From Salinibacter altiplanensis (GTDB lineage: Bacteria; Bacteroidota; Rhodothermia; Rhodothermales; Salinibacteraceae), in NCBI RefSeq assembly GCF_002894645.1, contig NZ_NCQY01000009.1, positions 1 through 63,993 of the forward strand: 63,993 nt of DNA. Direction: 5' to 3'. Every line of letters begins with the position of its first letter. Within the stretch, counting starts at the first letter, position 1. The position numbers and the translations under genes are program-made. Below, piece after piece: positions 26,186 to 34,954 of this stretch. The notes below the pieces were generated by a model. It made no database searches, was not told the DNA's origin, and saw only the letters and a program-made list of their open reading frames with translations.

Positions 26186-27145
26186 ATGGCCGACCAAGTA
26201 ACGGTATTCGCTCCCGCCTCCATGGGCAACGTCGCCGTGGGGTACGACGTGCTCGGGGGCGCAATCGACGGCCTCGGCGACCGGGTGACGGTGCGGCGGC
26301 TCGACACACCCACGGTCCGGGTCGGCTCCATCACAGGGCGGGCCCCCGACCTGCCCACGGCACCCGCCGACAACACTGCCTCCGTCGCCCTCCGGTCTCT
26401 TCGGGACGCCGTGGGCCTGGACGACGGGTTCGAGGTCTCCATCGAAAAGGGAATTCCGCTCGGGTCGGGACTCGGGGGCTCGGCCGCCTCCGCCGTAGGC
26501 GCAGTTGTGGCCGGGGCCGCGCTGCTTCCGACCTCCTGGTCACCGGCGGACTTGCTGCCCCACGCGCTGGCCGGAGAAGCCGTGGCCAGCGGCGACCTAC
26601 ACCCCGACAACGTCGCCCCCTGCCTGTTCGGCGGCCTCGTGCTCACCCGCGAGATGACCCCGCCGGACGTGGTGCCGATTCCGGTCCCCTCCGACGTCCG
26701 CTGCGTCCTCATCCGCCCGAACCGCGTCCTCCACACCCAGGACGCACGGGCGTGCCTGCCCGACACCGTACCGCTGTCCAAGTCGGTGCGGCAGACGGCT
26801 CACCTGGGCGCGTTCGTGGCGGGCTGCTACCGCGACGACCTCGCACTCATCGGGCGCGCCCTGCGTGACCTGATTGTGGAGCCCCACCGGGCCGCACTCA
26901 TTCCGGGCTTCGCGGACGTCCAGGACGCGGCCCTGTCCCACGACGCCCTGGGCTGCTCCCTCTCGGGCGCCGGCCCCACCCTGTTCGCGTGGTGCACGGG
27001 CCCCGACCATGCCGAGCGCGTGCGGGACGCCATGATCGGCGCCTTCACGCAGCACGACGTGTCTGCAGAAGCCTGGATCTCACCCATTCCTTCTGAGGGC
27101 GCCCGCATCACCAATCTCTCCCCCTCCGACTCGCAGTCCCCATAG
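26186..27145 (+). CDS. thrB: Homoserine kinase
   Basis: 319 residues from ATG 26186. GHMP kinase fold: VFAPASMGNVAVGYDVLGGA at the start, the phosphate-binding loop IPLGSGLGGSAASAVGAVV (about 90-108), HPDNVAPCLFGGL, and GCSLSGAGPTLFAW near the C-terminus. It phosphorylates homoserine for threonine synthesis. It follows thrA on the same strand, and the 181-bp gap could carry its own promoter. A threonine synthase gene is not next to it. The in-frame sequence from 26039 is not conserved, so the later ATG is chosen. Confidence 0.95.
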   Translation: MADQVTVFAPASMGNVAVGYDVLGGAIDGLGDRVTVRRLDTPTVRVGSITGRAPDLPTAPADNTASVALRSLRDAVGLDDGFEVSIEKGIPLGSGLGGSAASAVGAVVAGAALLPTSWSPADLLPHALAGEAVASGDLHPDNVAPCLFGGLVLTREMTPPDVVPIPVPSDVRCVLIRPNRVLHTQDARACLPDTVPLSKSVRQTAHLGAFVAGCYRDDLALIGRALRDLIVEPHRAALIPGFADVQDAALSHDALGCSLSGAGPTLFAWCTGPDHAERVRDAMIGAFTQHDVSAEAWISPIPSEGARITNLSPSDSQSP

Positions 27146-27240
27146 CCCCACAGCTCCAGGCCCTCGGCCCCGGGAACGTGCGGGACGGCGGCCACTCCTC
27201 CGTGCTGCTTCATGCGTCTCCTCCCCATCTACCTTCGCCG

Positions 27241-28101
27241 ATGCCCTTCACGCAAAACGCCCCGGCCAAGATCAACCTGGGCCTGCACGTCCTCCGTCAG
27301 CGCCCGGACGGGTACCACGACATCGAAACGATCCTGCACCGGATCGACTGGGCCGACACGATTGCCGCGGCGCCGGCCGGGACGCTCTCCCTCACGTGCT
27401 CGGACCCGTCGCTGCCCACGGACGAGAACAACTTGTGCCTCCAGGCAGCCCACCGGCTCGCAGACGCATTCGACGTGACCGCAGGCGCTGCCCTTCACCT
27501 CGAAAAACGGGTGCCCTACGGCGCCGGACTGGGCAGTGGCTCCAGCGACGCCGCGGCCACGCTCCGCCTTCTCACTCGGCTGTGGAACCTGGACGCGTCC
27601 CTCGAGACCCTCCGAGAGATCGGCGGGACGATCGGGGCCGATGTTCCGTTTTTTCTCACGGCGCCTCCGGCAGCCCACGCCACAGGACGCGGCGACACGC
27701 TGTCGCCCCTTTCCAAAGACGGGGCGCCCTACCGGTTGCCCTGTTCTCTTCTCGTCGCCGTTCCGACCGTCACGGTGTCCACACCCTGGGCCTACGGCCA
27801 GGTAACCCCCACGGAGGCCAACCGGCCCAGCCTGCGATCCCTCGTGCTCTCAGAGGACCCATCTCACTGGCAAGAGGCCCTTGGCAACGACTTTGAGGCC
27901 CCCGTGGTGGCAGCGGAGCCGGCAGTCGGTGCGGTCCGAGCGGCCCTGCGGGAGACCGACGCCGCCTACGTCTCTCTCTCCGGATCCGGCAGTGCCGTGT
28001 ACGGCCTCTTCAACGCGGCGGATGCGGCCCGGGCGGCCCAGGAAATGCTCCGCGCAGGCCCGCTGGGGGTCCGGACTCACCTCATGCCAGCCACAGACTG
28101 A
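27241..28101 (+). CDS. ispE: 4-diphosphocytidyl-2-C-methyl-D-erythritol kinase
   Basis: 286 residues from ATG 27241. GHMP kinase of the MEP isoprenoid pathway. The signatures are NAPAKINLGLHVLRQRPDGY with the catalytic Lys, HDIETILHRIDWAD, the ATP loop PYGAGLGSGSSDAAATLRLL, GADVPFFL with the catalytic Asp, and the C-terminal VSLSGSGSAVYGLF. Length matches the family. It follows thrB by 95 bp, so two GHMP kinases of different pathways stand in tandem. IspG of the same pathway is encoded at 36.1 kb. Confidence 0.96.
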   Translation: MPFTQNAPAKINLGLHVLRQRPDGYHDIETILHRIDWADTIAAAPAGTLSLTCSDPSLPTDENNLCLQAAHRLADAFDVTAGAALHLEKRVPYGAGLGSGSSDAAATLRLLTRLWNLDASLETLREIGGTIGADVPFFLTAPPAAHATGRGDTLSPLSKDGAPYRLPCSLLVAVPTVTVSTPWAYGQVTPTEANRPSLRSLVLSEDPSHWQEALGNDFEAPVVAAEPAVGAVRAALRETDAAYVSLSGSGSAVYGLFNAADAARAAQEMLRAGPLGVRTHLMPATD

Positions 28102-28221
28102 CCTAAGGGGGGCGACATCCGTTTGGAACGGGTACAGAGTGGGTGTTCGCTCGGAAGCACTCCCCCTAGAGCGGTACGTCGGACGGCGCAGAACCGGGAC
28201 AACGAAGGGCCTCAGCCGCAG

Positions 28222-28779
28222 TCAGATACGGCTGTAATACTGATCGTCGTCGTCCCCTTCGTCATCGACCATGTAGTCGTCCGAAGGAACCTCGAGGTAG
28301 GCCATAAGCCAATCGAGGGCCCAGACCTGCTTCTCAACGCCGTCCCAGTTGTACCCCTTTTCGATCCGATCGGCCACCTCTTCCCAGTCGACCGTCCAGT
28401 CTTCGAAGACCTCAAAGGCAAAGTGGTGCTCGTCGGTTTCGAAGTGAAAGGCTCCCTCGTCGGGGTCGTAGATGGGTGTCGAACCATCATCCTCACGGGC
28501 GAGCTGGGCACCGAGCACGACCAGAGGGACCTTGAAGCGATAGTCCATCTGTTCGACCTGCTCGGCCTGGCTGATCAGGAAGTTGGCCAGGGTTGCACAG
28601 CCGTCGCTCACCTCCATGGCCGCCTCGGCCGCTTGGTAGGTGGTCGGGTCGGCGTCAACCTTGTCAAGCGCTGCCTCAACCAAGGGCCACACTTCGACAG
28701 GCTCTTCCTCTTTGGTCGTGTCTTCCTTTCGCGGGACGACTACGGTGCAATTTTCGATATCCACGGGTGTTTGGTGCAT
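28222..28779 (-). CDS. Hypothetical acidic protein
   Basis: 185 residues from ATG 28779, which begins MHQTPVDIENCTVVVPRKED; the preceding in-frame codons are not homogeneous with it. The sequence is strongly acidic, without membrane segments: AAEAAMEVSDGCATLANFLI, VPLVVLGAQLAREDDGS, FHFETDEHHFAFEVFEDW, and a C-terminus ending DDEGDDDDQYYSRI. No family recognised. The even acidic composition and clear frame argue for a real cytosolic protein of a salt-in halophile. It converges on ispE. Confidence 0.65.
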   Translation of the reverse strand: MHQTPVDIENCTVVVPRKEDTTKEEEPVEVWPLVEAALDKVDADPTTYQAAEAAMEVSDGCATLANFLISQAEQVEQMDYRFKVPLVVLGAQLAREDDGSTPIYDPDEGAFHFETDEHHFAFEVFEDWTVDWEEVADRIEKGYNWDGVEKQVWALDWLMAYLEVPSDDYMVDDEGDDDDQYYSRI

Positions 28780-28989
28780 TGATTGCGAAGCTGTTCGCAC
28801 GGCCTGTGCAGCCGTACGTTTCCAGCTTCGGGCACGGAATGAATAATGGGATGCCCATAAGATGGAGGTAGGTGAGCGGACATTCAACCGTGTCCCAGTG
28901 CCCTCACGTCAATTACAGATTCGGCACGACTACTCCAGGGATGCGGGCAAGCCCAAGAGTCTCCTTCTGGCCTCGTCGGGAAACGGTAC

Positions 28990-30285
28990 TCACCCCGGGT
29001 CCGTCTCGTTGGCGTCCAGTTCGGCCTCGAGCGCCAGGGCTGCCTCTACGAGGTCCTCCTCCATCCCCGACAGCTCGTCGTGCTGCCCCACGTACTGGCG
29101 CACCGCGTCCTCAAGCCCGGACGCGCGCGTGACGGCCGTTCGTCGCTTGCGGTCGGCCGGGTCCACGGTTCGTTCGATGCCAGCGACCGTGTCGGCCGCC
29201 GCCAAGGCCTCTCGGAGCCGTTCGGACTCCACCTGTGCCACCTGCTCCTCCCGCACACGGTAGCGGACCCGCACGATGGCGTCCGTGACGTCTCGCATCC
29301 GAATTGCCGAGAGGATCTGCTCGGTCGGGTCGTCCGCGTCTCGGGCGTCGACCGCCACCGCCACGAACGGACGGGCCGGCGTTTCGACGAAGGTTGTACG
29401 GGTGACCGGGTCGCGCTCCGGGTCGATGTCCACCAATTGAACGCCCTTGTCCTCGCCGGCCTCATTGAACGTCACACGCTCGATGCTGCCGGAATAGACG
29501 ACGGGGGGATGGCCCTCTTCGTTGCGGTTCTGCGGCTGATGCACATGGCCCAGGGCGACGTAGTCGATGGGACGCACGGCGAGCTGCCCGACGGTAAACA
29601 TCGGCTCCGACGCAATTGTGGTGGTGTGCTCCGAGCCCGACAGCGCTGCTCCCTGGACAGTCACGTGCCCCGCCAGCACGGTGGGCACGTCGGGCGACAG
29701 GGCATGCTCAGTGCCCCCGGGCGTGACGCCCGTTGCCTCGTCCATGATCTCGGCGGCCCGGCGCTGAACATACGTGACATAGTGCTCCTCCACGAACTGA
29801 CGGAGCTCGTCCGGCCCCATGCGACGGTACTCGTCCTTGGCCAGGATTTGGCTGCGGATGGGCCAGGGCAGCGGAACGAGCTGGAGCGGCCCGCTCTTCG
29901 TATCGATGACCTGGACATTGGACGCCGGCCGGCGGTAGCAGTACACCTCCCCGGCGATGTGATCGAAGATGTCGAGTGACGAGGCACGGCCGAACGTGAC
30001 GGGGTGATCGTGGTTGCCCACAATCAGCACGACCGGAATGTCCGCGTCGGCGAGGGGCCGAAGGCACTGGACAAAAATGTCTTGCTGCGTGGGGGTCGGG
30101 TCGGCGGTGTGGTAGGCGTCTCCGCAGAACAGAAACGCGTCCACGTCCGCGTCGAGGGCCCGCTGCACCACGGCCTCGAGCGAGTCCTGCACATCGAGCA
30201 GCCGCGTGTTCAGGCCCGTGTCCGAGTCGCGCTGCCCGTGCGTCTTGAATCCCAGATGGATGTCGGCGGTGTGGAGGAGCCTCAC
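28990..30285 (-). CDS. SbcD/Mre11-like DNA repair exonuclease
   Basis: 431 residues from GTG 30285, which puts the conserved VRLLHTADIHLGFKTHG at the very start; the upstream extension is low-complexity. Calcineurin-like phosphoesterase motifs are HTADIHLG, FCGDAYHTADP, IVGNHDHP, LAGHVTVQG and LGHVHQPQ, all metal ligands present. The nuclease core reaches about residue 270, followed by a capping domain and a long helical C-terminus (VEAALALEAELDANE). Its usual partner is the SbcC/Rad50 ATPase, not seen on either side. It lies 130 bp downstream of the PBP1A gene on the same strand. Confidence 0.9.
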   Translation of the reverse strand: MRLLHTADIHLGFKTHGQRDSDTGLNTRLLDVQDSLEAVVQRALDADVDAFLFCGDAYHTADPTPTQQDIFVQCLRPLADADIPVVLIVGNHDHPVTFGRASSLDIFDHIAGEVYCYRRPASNVQVIDTKSGPLQLVPLPWPIRSQILAKDEYRRMGPDELRQFVEEHYVTYVQRRAAEIMDEATGVTPGGTEHALSPDVPTVLAGHVTVQGAALSGSEHTTTIASEPMFTVGQLAVRPIDYVALGHVHQPQNRNEEGHPPVVYSGSIERVTFNEAGEDKGVQLVDIDPERDPVTRTTFVETPARPFVAVAVDARDADDPTEQILSAIRMRDVTDAIVRVRYRVREEQVAQVESERLREALAAADTVAGIERTVDPADRKRRTAVTRASGLEDAVRQYVGQHDELSGMEEDLVEAALALEAELDANETDPG

Positions 30286-30415
30286 GAGATTGAGCGGTGG
30301 GGGTCGGGGAGCGAGTGTTGCGGGGACACGGCCCGTCTTCGCAAAAGGACCGTCTGGGAGACAGGCCGGGACGCCTCCGTTCGCACGTTGCGATGCGGCA
30401 CGCGCCAGCCCTCTC

Positions 30416-32788
30416 CTACCAGCCGACACGTCCTTCATTCTGGCCGCCGGTCGTGTCTTCCGGGGCACCGTACCCCTCCACCAGCGGGAAGGACGTGTCT
30501 GCAAGCGACACCTCGTCCGTCTCGGTGATGCGCCGGTAGTAATCCCCCACGAGGAAGAGGGCGGTGTGCGCCCCCTGTCCCCAAAAGTTCGTCCGGAAGG
30601 TCAGGCGCTGGTCCTCGAAGCCCACCCAGGCCCCACTCACCAACTCCGGGTGCATGAGCATGAACCAGGTGTCCGCCGCCCGATCGGTGGTCCCCGTTTT
30701 CCCCCCCAGATCGTAGTCCCCGAGCCCGAACTGCGTGCGGATGCGCATGCCCGTGCCATAGTCGATCGCCCCGCGCATGATGTCCACGACCGTGTAGGCC
30801 GTCCGCTCGGAGAGGGCCTCTCGGGGACTCGGGGACGCCTCCCAGAGCACGTTGCCGTACCGGTCTTCGACGCGGGTGATGGCGACCGGCTCGTTGTACA
30901 GCCCGCCGTTTGCCAGGGTGCTGTAGCCCGCGGCCATGTCGAGCAGTCGCACGTTGCTGGTGCCAAGCGCGATGGACGGGACGGCCTCCAGGTTCTCTTC
31001 CGGAATGCCCATCCGGCGTGCGTACGTGGTGACCGTGCGCGGATTCAGGTCAAGCGCAAGCCGGGCCGTGATCGTATTTTTGGAGTTGGCCAGCCCCTGG
31101 CTCAGGGTTAACATCTCGCCGGAGGATTTCCCGTTGTAGTTCTTGGGCGACCACGTTGTGTCCGCCCCTGCATCCTCCCACGTAAACGTGCTGTCGAGGA
31201 GCGTGTCGTAGGGCGAGTAGCCGTTGTCGATGGCGGCGGTGTAGGTAAAGGGCTTGAACGTCGACCCTGGCTGGCGCTCCGCGATGCCGACCTTGTCGTA
31301 CTTGTCGGTCTCAAAGTCGCGCCCTCCGATCCACACCTTCACGTGCCCATTGCGAGGGTCGAGCGAGACAAGGCCGGCCCCCAGGCGGCTCTTTGCTGTC
31401 TTCAGCGAGTCCAGAAACGAGTCGGTTTCGCGGAGCCGATCGACCGCCGCCCTCGGTCCCACCCCACGGGCGCGCAGCGTGTCGTAGCGGGTCGTCTGAC
31501 GGATGAAGTCGTTGAGGACCTCAGGGTTGGATTTCCAGAAGTGCGCGAACGGCTCGTGGTCCTCGCCCGGCGTGAGCGAGCGATAGTCCTCAAGCGAGCT
31601 GCTGTAGAGGCCCGGCGAGGGCTCGCTCCACTGGTAGCCCACCACCGTCTGGAGGGCCGTCATGTTGTGTCTGACCGACGCCCGAGCCAGCTCTTGCAGC
31701 TTGGAGTCGAGCGTCGTGTACACCCGCAGCCCGTCGCCGTAGATGTCACGCCCGTGGAGGGGATGGTCGCTGTGCCTCTCCTTCGTGGCCCAGTCCGACA
31801 GGGTCGTGCGCACGTGCTCGGCGAAGTACGGCGCGAGGCTCGCGGAGAGGCGGGACGAGTGATAGTCGGCCCGGACCGGGTCGTCCACATGCTCGCGGTA
31901 GTAGGCCGCGTCGAGGACGTCCTGCTCCCGCATCAGCCGCAGGACCACGTTCCGTCGCTGCTTCGCGTTCTGCGGGTTGCGCACTGGGTTGTAATAGGAG
32001 GTCGCCCGCAGCATGCCCACGAGGGTCGCGGCCTGGAGGGGCCCGAGCTGCGCGGCCCGTTCGCCGAAATACGTTCGCGCCGCGGACTCGATGCCGTACA
32101 CGTTTCCCCCGAAGCTCACGGTGTTGAGGTACATCTCCAGAATTTCCCGCTTCGTGTAGCGTCGTTCCAGCTCGACGGCGGTCACCATTTCTCGGATCTT
32201 GCGCGGGATGGTGACCGCCCGCCCCACCTCCTTGTTGTAGAGATTGCGCGCGAGCTGCTGCGTGATGGTCGACGCCCCCCGGAAGCCGCCCGTCAGGATG
32301 TCGACCATCGCGGCCATGATGGCCTGCGGGTCCACGCCCCAGTGCTGGTAGAACCGCTGATCCTCCGTGGCGATCAGTGCATCGGTGACGGAGGCGGAGA
32401 TGCTATCGTAGGGGGCCCAGGAACGATTCTGGCGGGCATACCGGGCCAGCTCTTCGCCGTCGGCCGTGTACGCGATCGTGGCCAGCTGCATGGTGGGGTC
32501 TTCGAGGCGCTCCGTAGACGGAATGTCGTCGGTCAGCGACCACACATACAGCCCCGCCGCAAGCAGCCCGATTACCATCCCTCCCGTGAGGACAGAGAGG
32601 ACGGCGGCGGCCTGGGCCCTCCATGGATCCGATATTCGCCGGTGGAAGAAGCCCCGCAGCCCCGTGGTAGGGCGCCGGGAACGATCCTCCTCCCCTGGCG
32701 GGCCGCCGTTCGGGGCAGCCCCCTTCCGGGCGGACCGGTCTTGGAAGTACTGATCGAGCTCCTCGTCGGAATAGGACCACTCAGACAT
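30416..32788 (-). CDS. Class A penicillin-binding protein 1A
   Basis: 790 residues from ATG 32788. A cytoplasmic acidic N-terminus and one membrane helix (about 60-85) come first. The glycosyltransferase domain has TEDQRFYQHWGVD (catalytic Glu near 142), GASTITQQLARNLY, ELERRYTKREILEMYLNTVS and YGIESAARTYFG. The transpeptidase domain has GSTFKPFTYTAA (active Ser near 509), LANSKNTITARLAL and GGKTGTTDRAADTW. It polymerises and crosslinks peptidoglycan at the inner membrane. It sits 51 bp downstream of the LpxH-like gene and 130 bp upstream of the SbcD-like gene, likely one transcript. Confidence 0.96.
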   Translation of the reverse strand: MSEWSYSDEELDQYFQDRSARKGAAPNGGPPGEEDRSRRPTTGLRGFFHRRISDPWRAQAAAVLSVLTGGMVIGLLAAGLYVWSLTDDIPSTERLEDPTMQLATIAYTADGEELARYARQNRSWAPYDSISASVTDALIATEDQRFYQHWGVDPQAIMAAMVDILTGGFRGASTITQQLARNLYNKEVGRAVTIPRKIREMVTAVELERRYTKREILEMYLNTVSFGGNVYGIESAARTYFGERAAQLGPLQAATLVGMLRATSYYNPVRNPQNAKQRRNVVLRLMREQDVLDAAYYREHVDDPVRADYHSSRLSASLAPYFAEHVRTTLSDWATKERHSDHPLHGRDIYGDGLRVYTTLDSKLQELARASVRHNMTALQTVVGYQWSEPSPGLYSSSLEDYRSLTPGEDHEPFAHFWKSNPEVLNDFIRQTTRYDTLRARGVGPRAAVDRLRETDSFLDSLKTAKSRLGAGLVSLDPRNGHVKVWIGGRDFETDKYDKVGIAERQPGSTFKPFTYTAAIDNGYSPYDTLLDSTFTWEDAGADTTWSPKNYNGKSSGEMLTLSQGLANSKNTITARLALDLNPRTVTTYARRMGIPEENLEAVPSIALGTSNVRLLDMAAGYSTLANGGLYNEPVAITRVEDRYGNVLWEASPSPREALSERTAYTVVDIMRGAIDYGTGMRIRTQFGLGDYDLGGKTGTTDRAADTWFMLMHPELVSGAWVGFEDQRLTFRTNFWGQGAHTALFLVGDYYRRITETDEVSLADTSFPLVEGYGAPEDTTGGQNEGRVGW

Positions 32789-32839
32789 GGAGCAGCGGGC
32801 CGGTGTTGGAGAACAAGCGAGGGCGACGGGGGCGACCTG

Positions 32840-33592
32840 TCACAGCGGAACGGATTCAATGTCCTGAGCGCGCGCGCCGTTCCACCGCTGGAGGTGCAGT
32901 CCCTCCCCGTCCAAACGAGCAAAAGTCTGCCGTTCGTACCAGGTGCCGGTGTTGAGGTACCCCCCCTCTGGGCCACGATCCAGGGCAGGCACATGGCCGT
33001 GCCCCAGAATCACCCCATCCACTGCCTTCTGCCGGAGAAGCCGGTGGGCCTGTGCACGGAGGCGGGCGGGCGTGGTGGGGTCCTCCTCGTCCCGGTCGTG
33101 GAGCCGCTGGCTCACCCAACGGGCAAGGCCGAGCCCGACGTCCGCGGGCAACAGGGACCGGTAGAGCCCCACCGGCACCGGGTGACGAAGCAGTGCCCGC
33201 AGCCAAGACCGTGGCGGATCGGCCGCCAAGCCGTCCCCGTGCGCGAGGTACAGACGATGTCCCAGGTGTGTGGTCTCGAGCGCGTCCGGAATGAGCGTGA
33301 CGCCCAGCTCCTTCGAAAAGTGGTCTTGGTGCCACGGGTCATGATTGCCGAGCAGATACGTGACCGGAATCCCGCGATCGGTCCAGCGCGCGAGCAGCCC
33401 CTGAAACCGGACGAATCCTTTTGGGACGAGGTGACGATACTCGATGTAGCCATCGAACACGTCCCCCAAGAGATACAGATGGTCAATGTCTGCCGCGTGG
33501 GCCTTTAGACACTCGATCAGCGCCGCCTCCTTCTTTCGCTCCGCCGAGCGGGCCCCGCGCCCAAAGTGCATGTCGGAAACGAAGAGAACCAC
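32840..33592 (-). CDS. LpxH-like UDP-2,3-diacylglucosamine diphosphatase
   Basis: About 250 residues from GTG 33592, just before VLFVSDMHFGRG; an upstream in-frame start is possible but adds non-conserved residues. Metallophosphoesterase motifs are VSDMHFG, LLGDVFDGYIEYRHLVP, LLGNHDPWHQDHF, YLAHGDGLA and ILGHGHVP, then YLNTGTWYERQTFA. The GDVFD..IEYRH segment and AHGDG are typical of LpxH-type enzymes of lipid A synthesis, although distant relatives of unknown substrate exist in Bacteroidota. First gene of the LpxH-like/PBP1A/SbcD-like row. Confidence 0.85.
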   Translation of the reverse strand: MVLFVSDMHFGRGARSAERKKEAALIECLKAHAADIDHLYLLGDVFDGYIEYRHLVPKGFVRFQGLLARWTDRGIPVTYLLGNHDPWHQDHFSKELGVTLIPDALETTHLGHRLYLAHGDGLAADPPRSWLRALLRHPVPVGLYRSLLPADVGLGLARWVSQRLHDRDEEDPTTPARLRAQAHRLLRQKAVDGVILGHGHVPALDRGPEGGYLNTGTWYERQTFARLDGEGLHLQRWNGARAQDIESVPL

Positions 33593-33744
33593 GGGACCGA
33601 ACAGGGAGACAACCAGTGATGAGGAGTCATGATGGGTCCTTTTTCCGCCGGCCCGAACGCACACCCCCGCAAGGCGTAAAACCTATGGATGGTTCCGCAC
33701 ACTCGTGCGGCCCATCCTTCTCCCGAACAAGACGCCCCCCACGC

Positions 33745-34410
33745 ATGCCGCGACGCACCCAGCACCGGCCCCCCACTCGAGTTTCGATGATGCCCCCGGT
33801 GATCAAGAACCTCCTTATTCTCAACGGCCTGTTCTTCCTGGCGCAGTTTGTAACGGTCGAGACGTTGGCACAATCCTCGATACTGGCGAGCGTACTCGAC
33901 CTCATGCCCCTCTACCCCCCCGGGACTGCTGGCCCTGATTTCTGGCCTTGGCAGTTGGTGTCCTACAGCTTCCTGCATGGGAGCTTCGGACACCTGTTTT
34001 TCAATATGTTTGCCCTTTGGATGTTTGGGGTTCAGGTCGAGAATCGGTGGGGGTCGCAGCGATTCGTATCATTCTTCTTCGCGTGCGTCGTGGGCGCCGC
34101 CCTGACCCACCTTGCATTCGTGAGTGCCCCCATTCCAACAGTGGGGGCCTCCGGCGGGGTGTACGGCATTCTCTTGGCCTTCGGCATGATGTTTCCGAAT
34201 CAGCCGATCTACATCTGGTTTCTGTTTCCGATCAAGGCCAAGTGGCTCGTCGCCGGGTTTGGGGCGCTGGAGCTCTACTCGGCGGTCACGGGCACGCAGG
34301 CAGGGGTGGCAAACTTTGCCCACCTCGGCGGCATGGTGATCGGCTTCCTCTTGATCCAGTACTGGCGGGGCAAGCTGCCGGTGCAGCCGGAGCGCACAAT
34401 GCGATGGTAG
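33745..34410 (+). CDS. Rhomboid family intramembrane serine protease (copy 1)
   Basis: 221 residues from ATG 33745; ATG 33787 or 33790 is equally plausible and lies just before PPVIKNLLILN. Six predicted helices. The catalytic Ser is in VGASGGVYGILLAF and the catalytic His in NFAHLGGMVIGFLL. Other marks are FWPWQLVSYSFLHGSFGHLF, FNMFALWMFGVQVENRWG and QPIYIWFLFPIKAKW. It cuts membrane-embedded substrates. It is divergent from the LpxH-like gene and followed by a second rhomboid gene after about 540 bp. Confidence 0.93.
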   Translation: MPRRTQHRPPTRVSMMPPVIKNLLILNGLFFLAQFVTVETLAQSSILASVLDLMPLYPPGTAGPDFWPWQLVSYSFLHGSFGHLFFNMFALWMFGVQVENRWGSQRFVSFFFACVVGAALTHLAFVSAPIPTVGASGGVYGILLAFGMMFPNQPIYIWFLFPIKAKWLVAGFGALELYSAVTGTQAGVANFAHLGGMVIGFLLIQYWRGKLPVQPERTMRW

Positions 34411-34954
34411 GGGCGTCCGGGACTGTGTAGTGCGCTCTTAGAACCTGTTTCACTTTCTGTCTCGGGGCTCCAAGCGGCAGTGAGGGCCTGCACATCGCCT
34501 CCGGGCTCAGGCGGCAGCGCTCTGAACGCACTTCACTGCCCGACAGCACTAGCTTCGCGTCGCGTCGCTGACGCTTAGGGCGCCCCACGACAGCCCTCGG
34601 CCATGCACCGATTGTCGGCTCATCGATGCTCGCGTCCCCCATCCGATCCACAATCAAAGCAGGTCCTCATGGATCAGTCTTTCGAGTGATACGGCATCGT
34701 ACCCCGGGACGTGAAACGTGAAGGGGATGCGCAAGAGGCTGCTCAAGTCACGGTTCACCCTTCGCATCCCCCCTTCCAGGAAGCCGAGCACACAGACGAT
34801 CGACGACCCAGCGAAACGAGGCGTGGGAGCGTTGACGGAGCAAACCTTGCCCTCGCTCCACGGTATAAGCCCGTGTGTTCGGTGAACAGGGCACTCGAAA
34901 CGACGCCCGCTCTTCCTCTGCCTCCGATTGGGGTCAACAGCCCAGCGATCGATC
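34411..34954. other. 544-bp region between two rhomboid genes, no assignable gene
   Basis: A long gap for this compact section. On the minus strand two abutting open frames run through 34968-34286 (for example RVNRDLSSLLRIPFTFHVPG, and GRPKRQRRDAKLVLSGSEVR), but neither matches a family I know. The stretch gaacctgtttcactttctg near 34442 looks like the end of some insertion sequences, without a matching inverted copy found nearby. It may be a decayed insertion. Confidence 0.35.
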
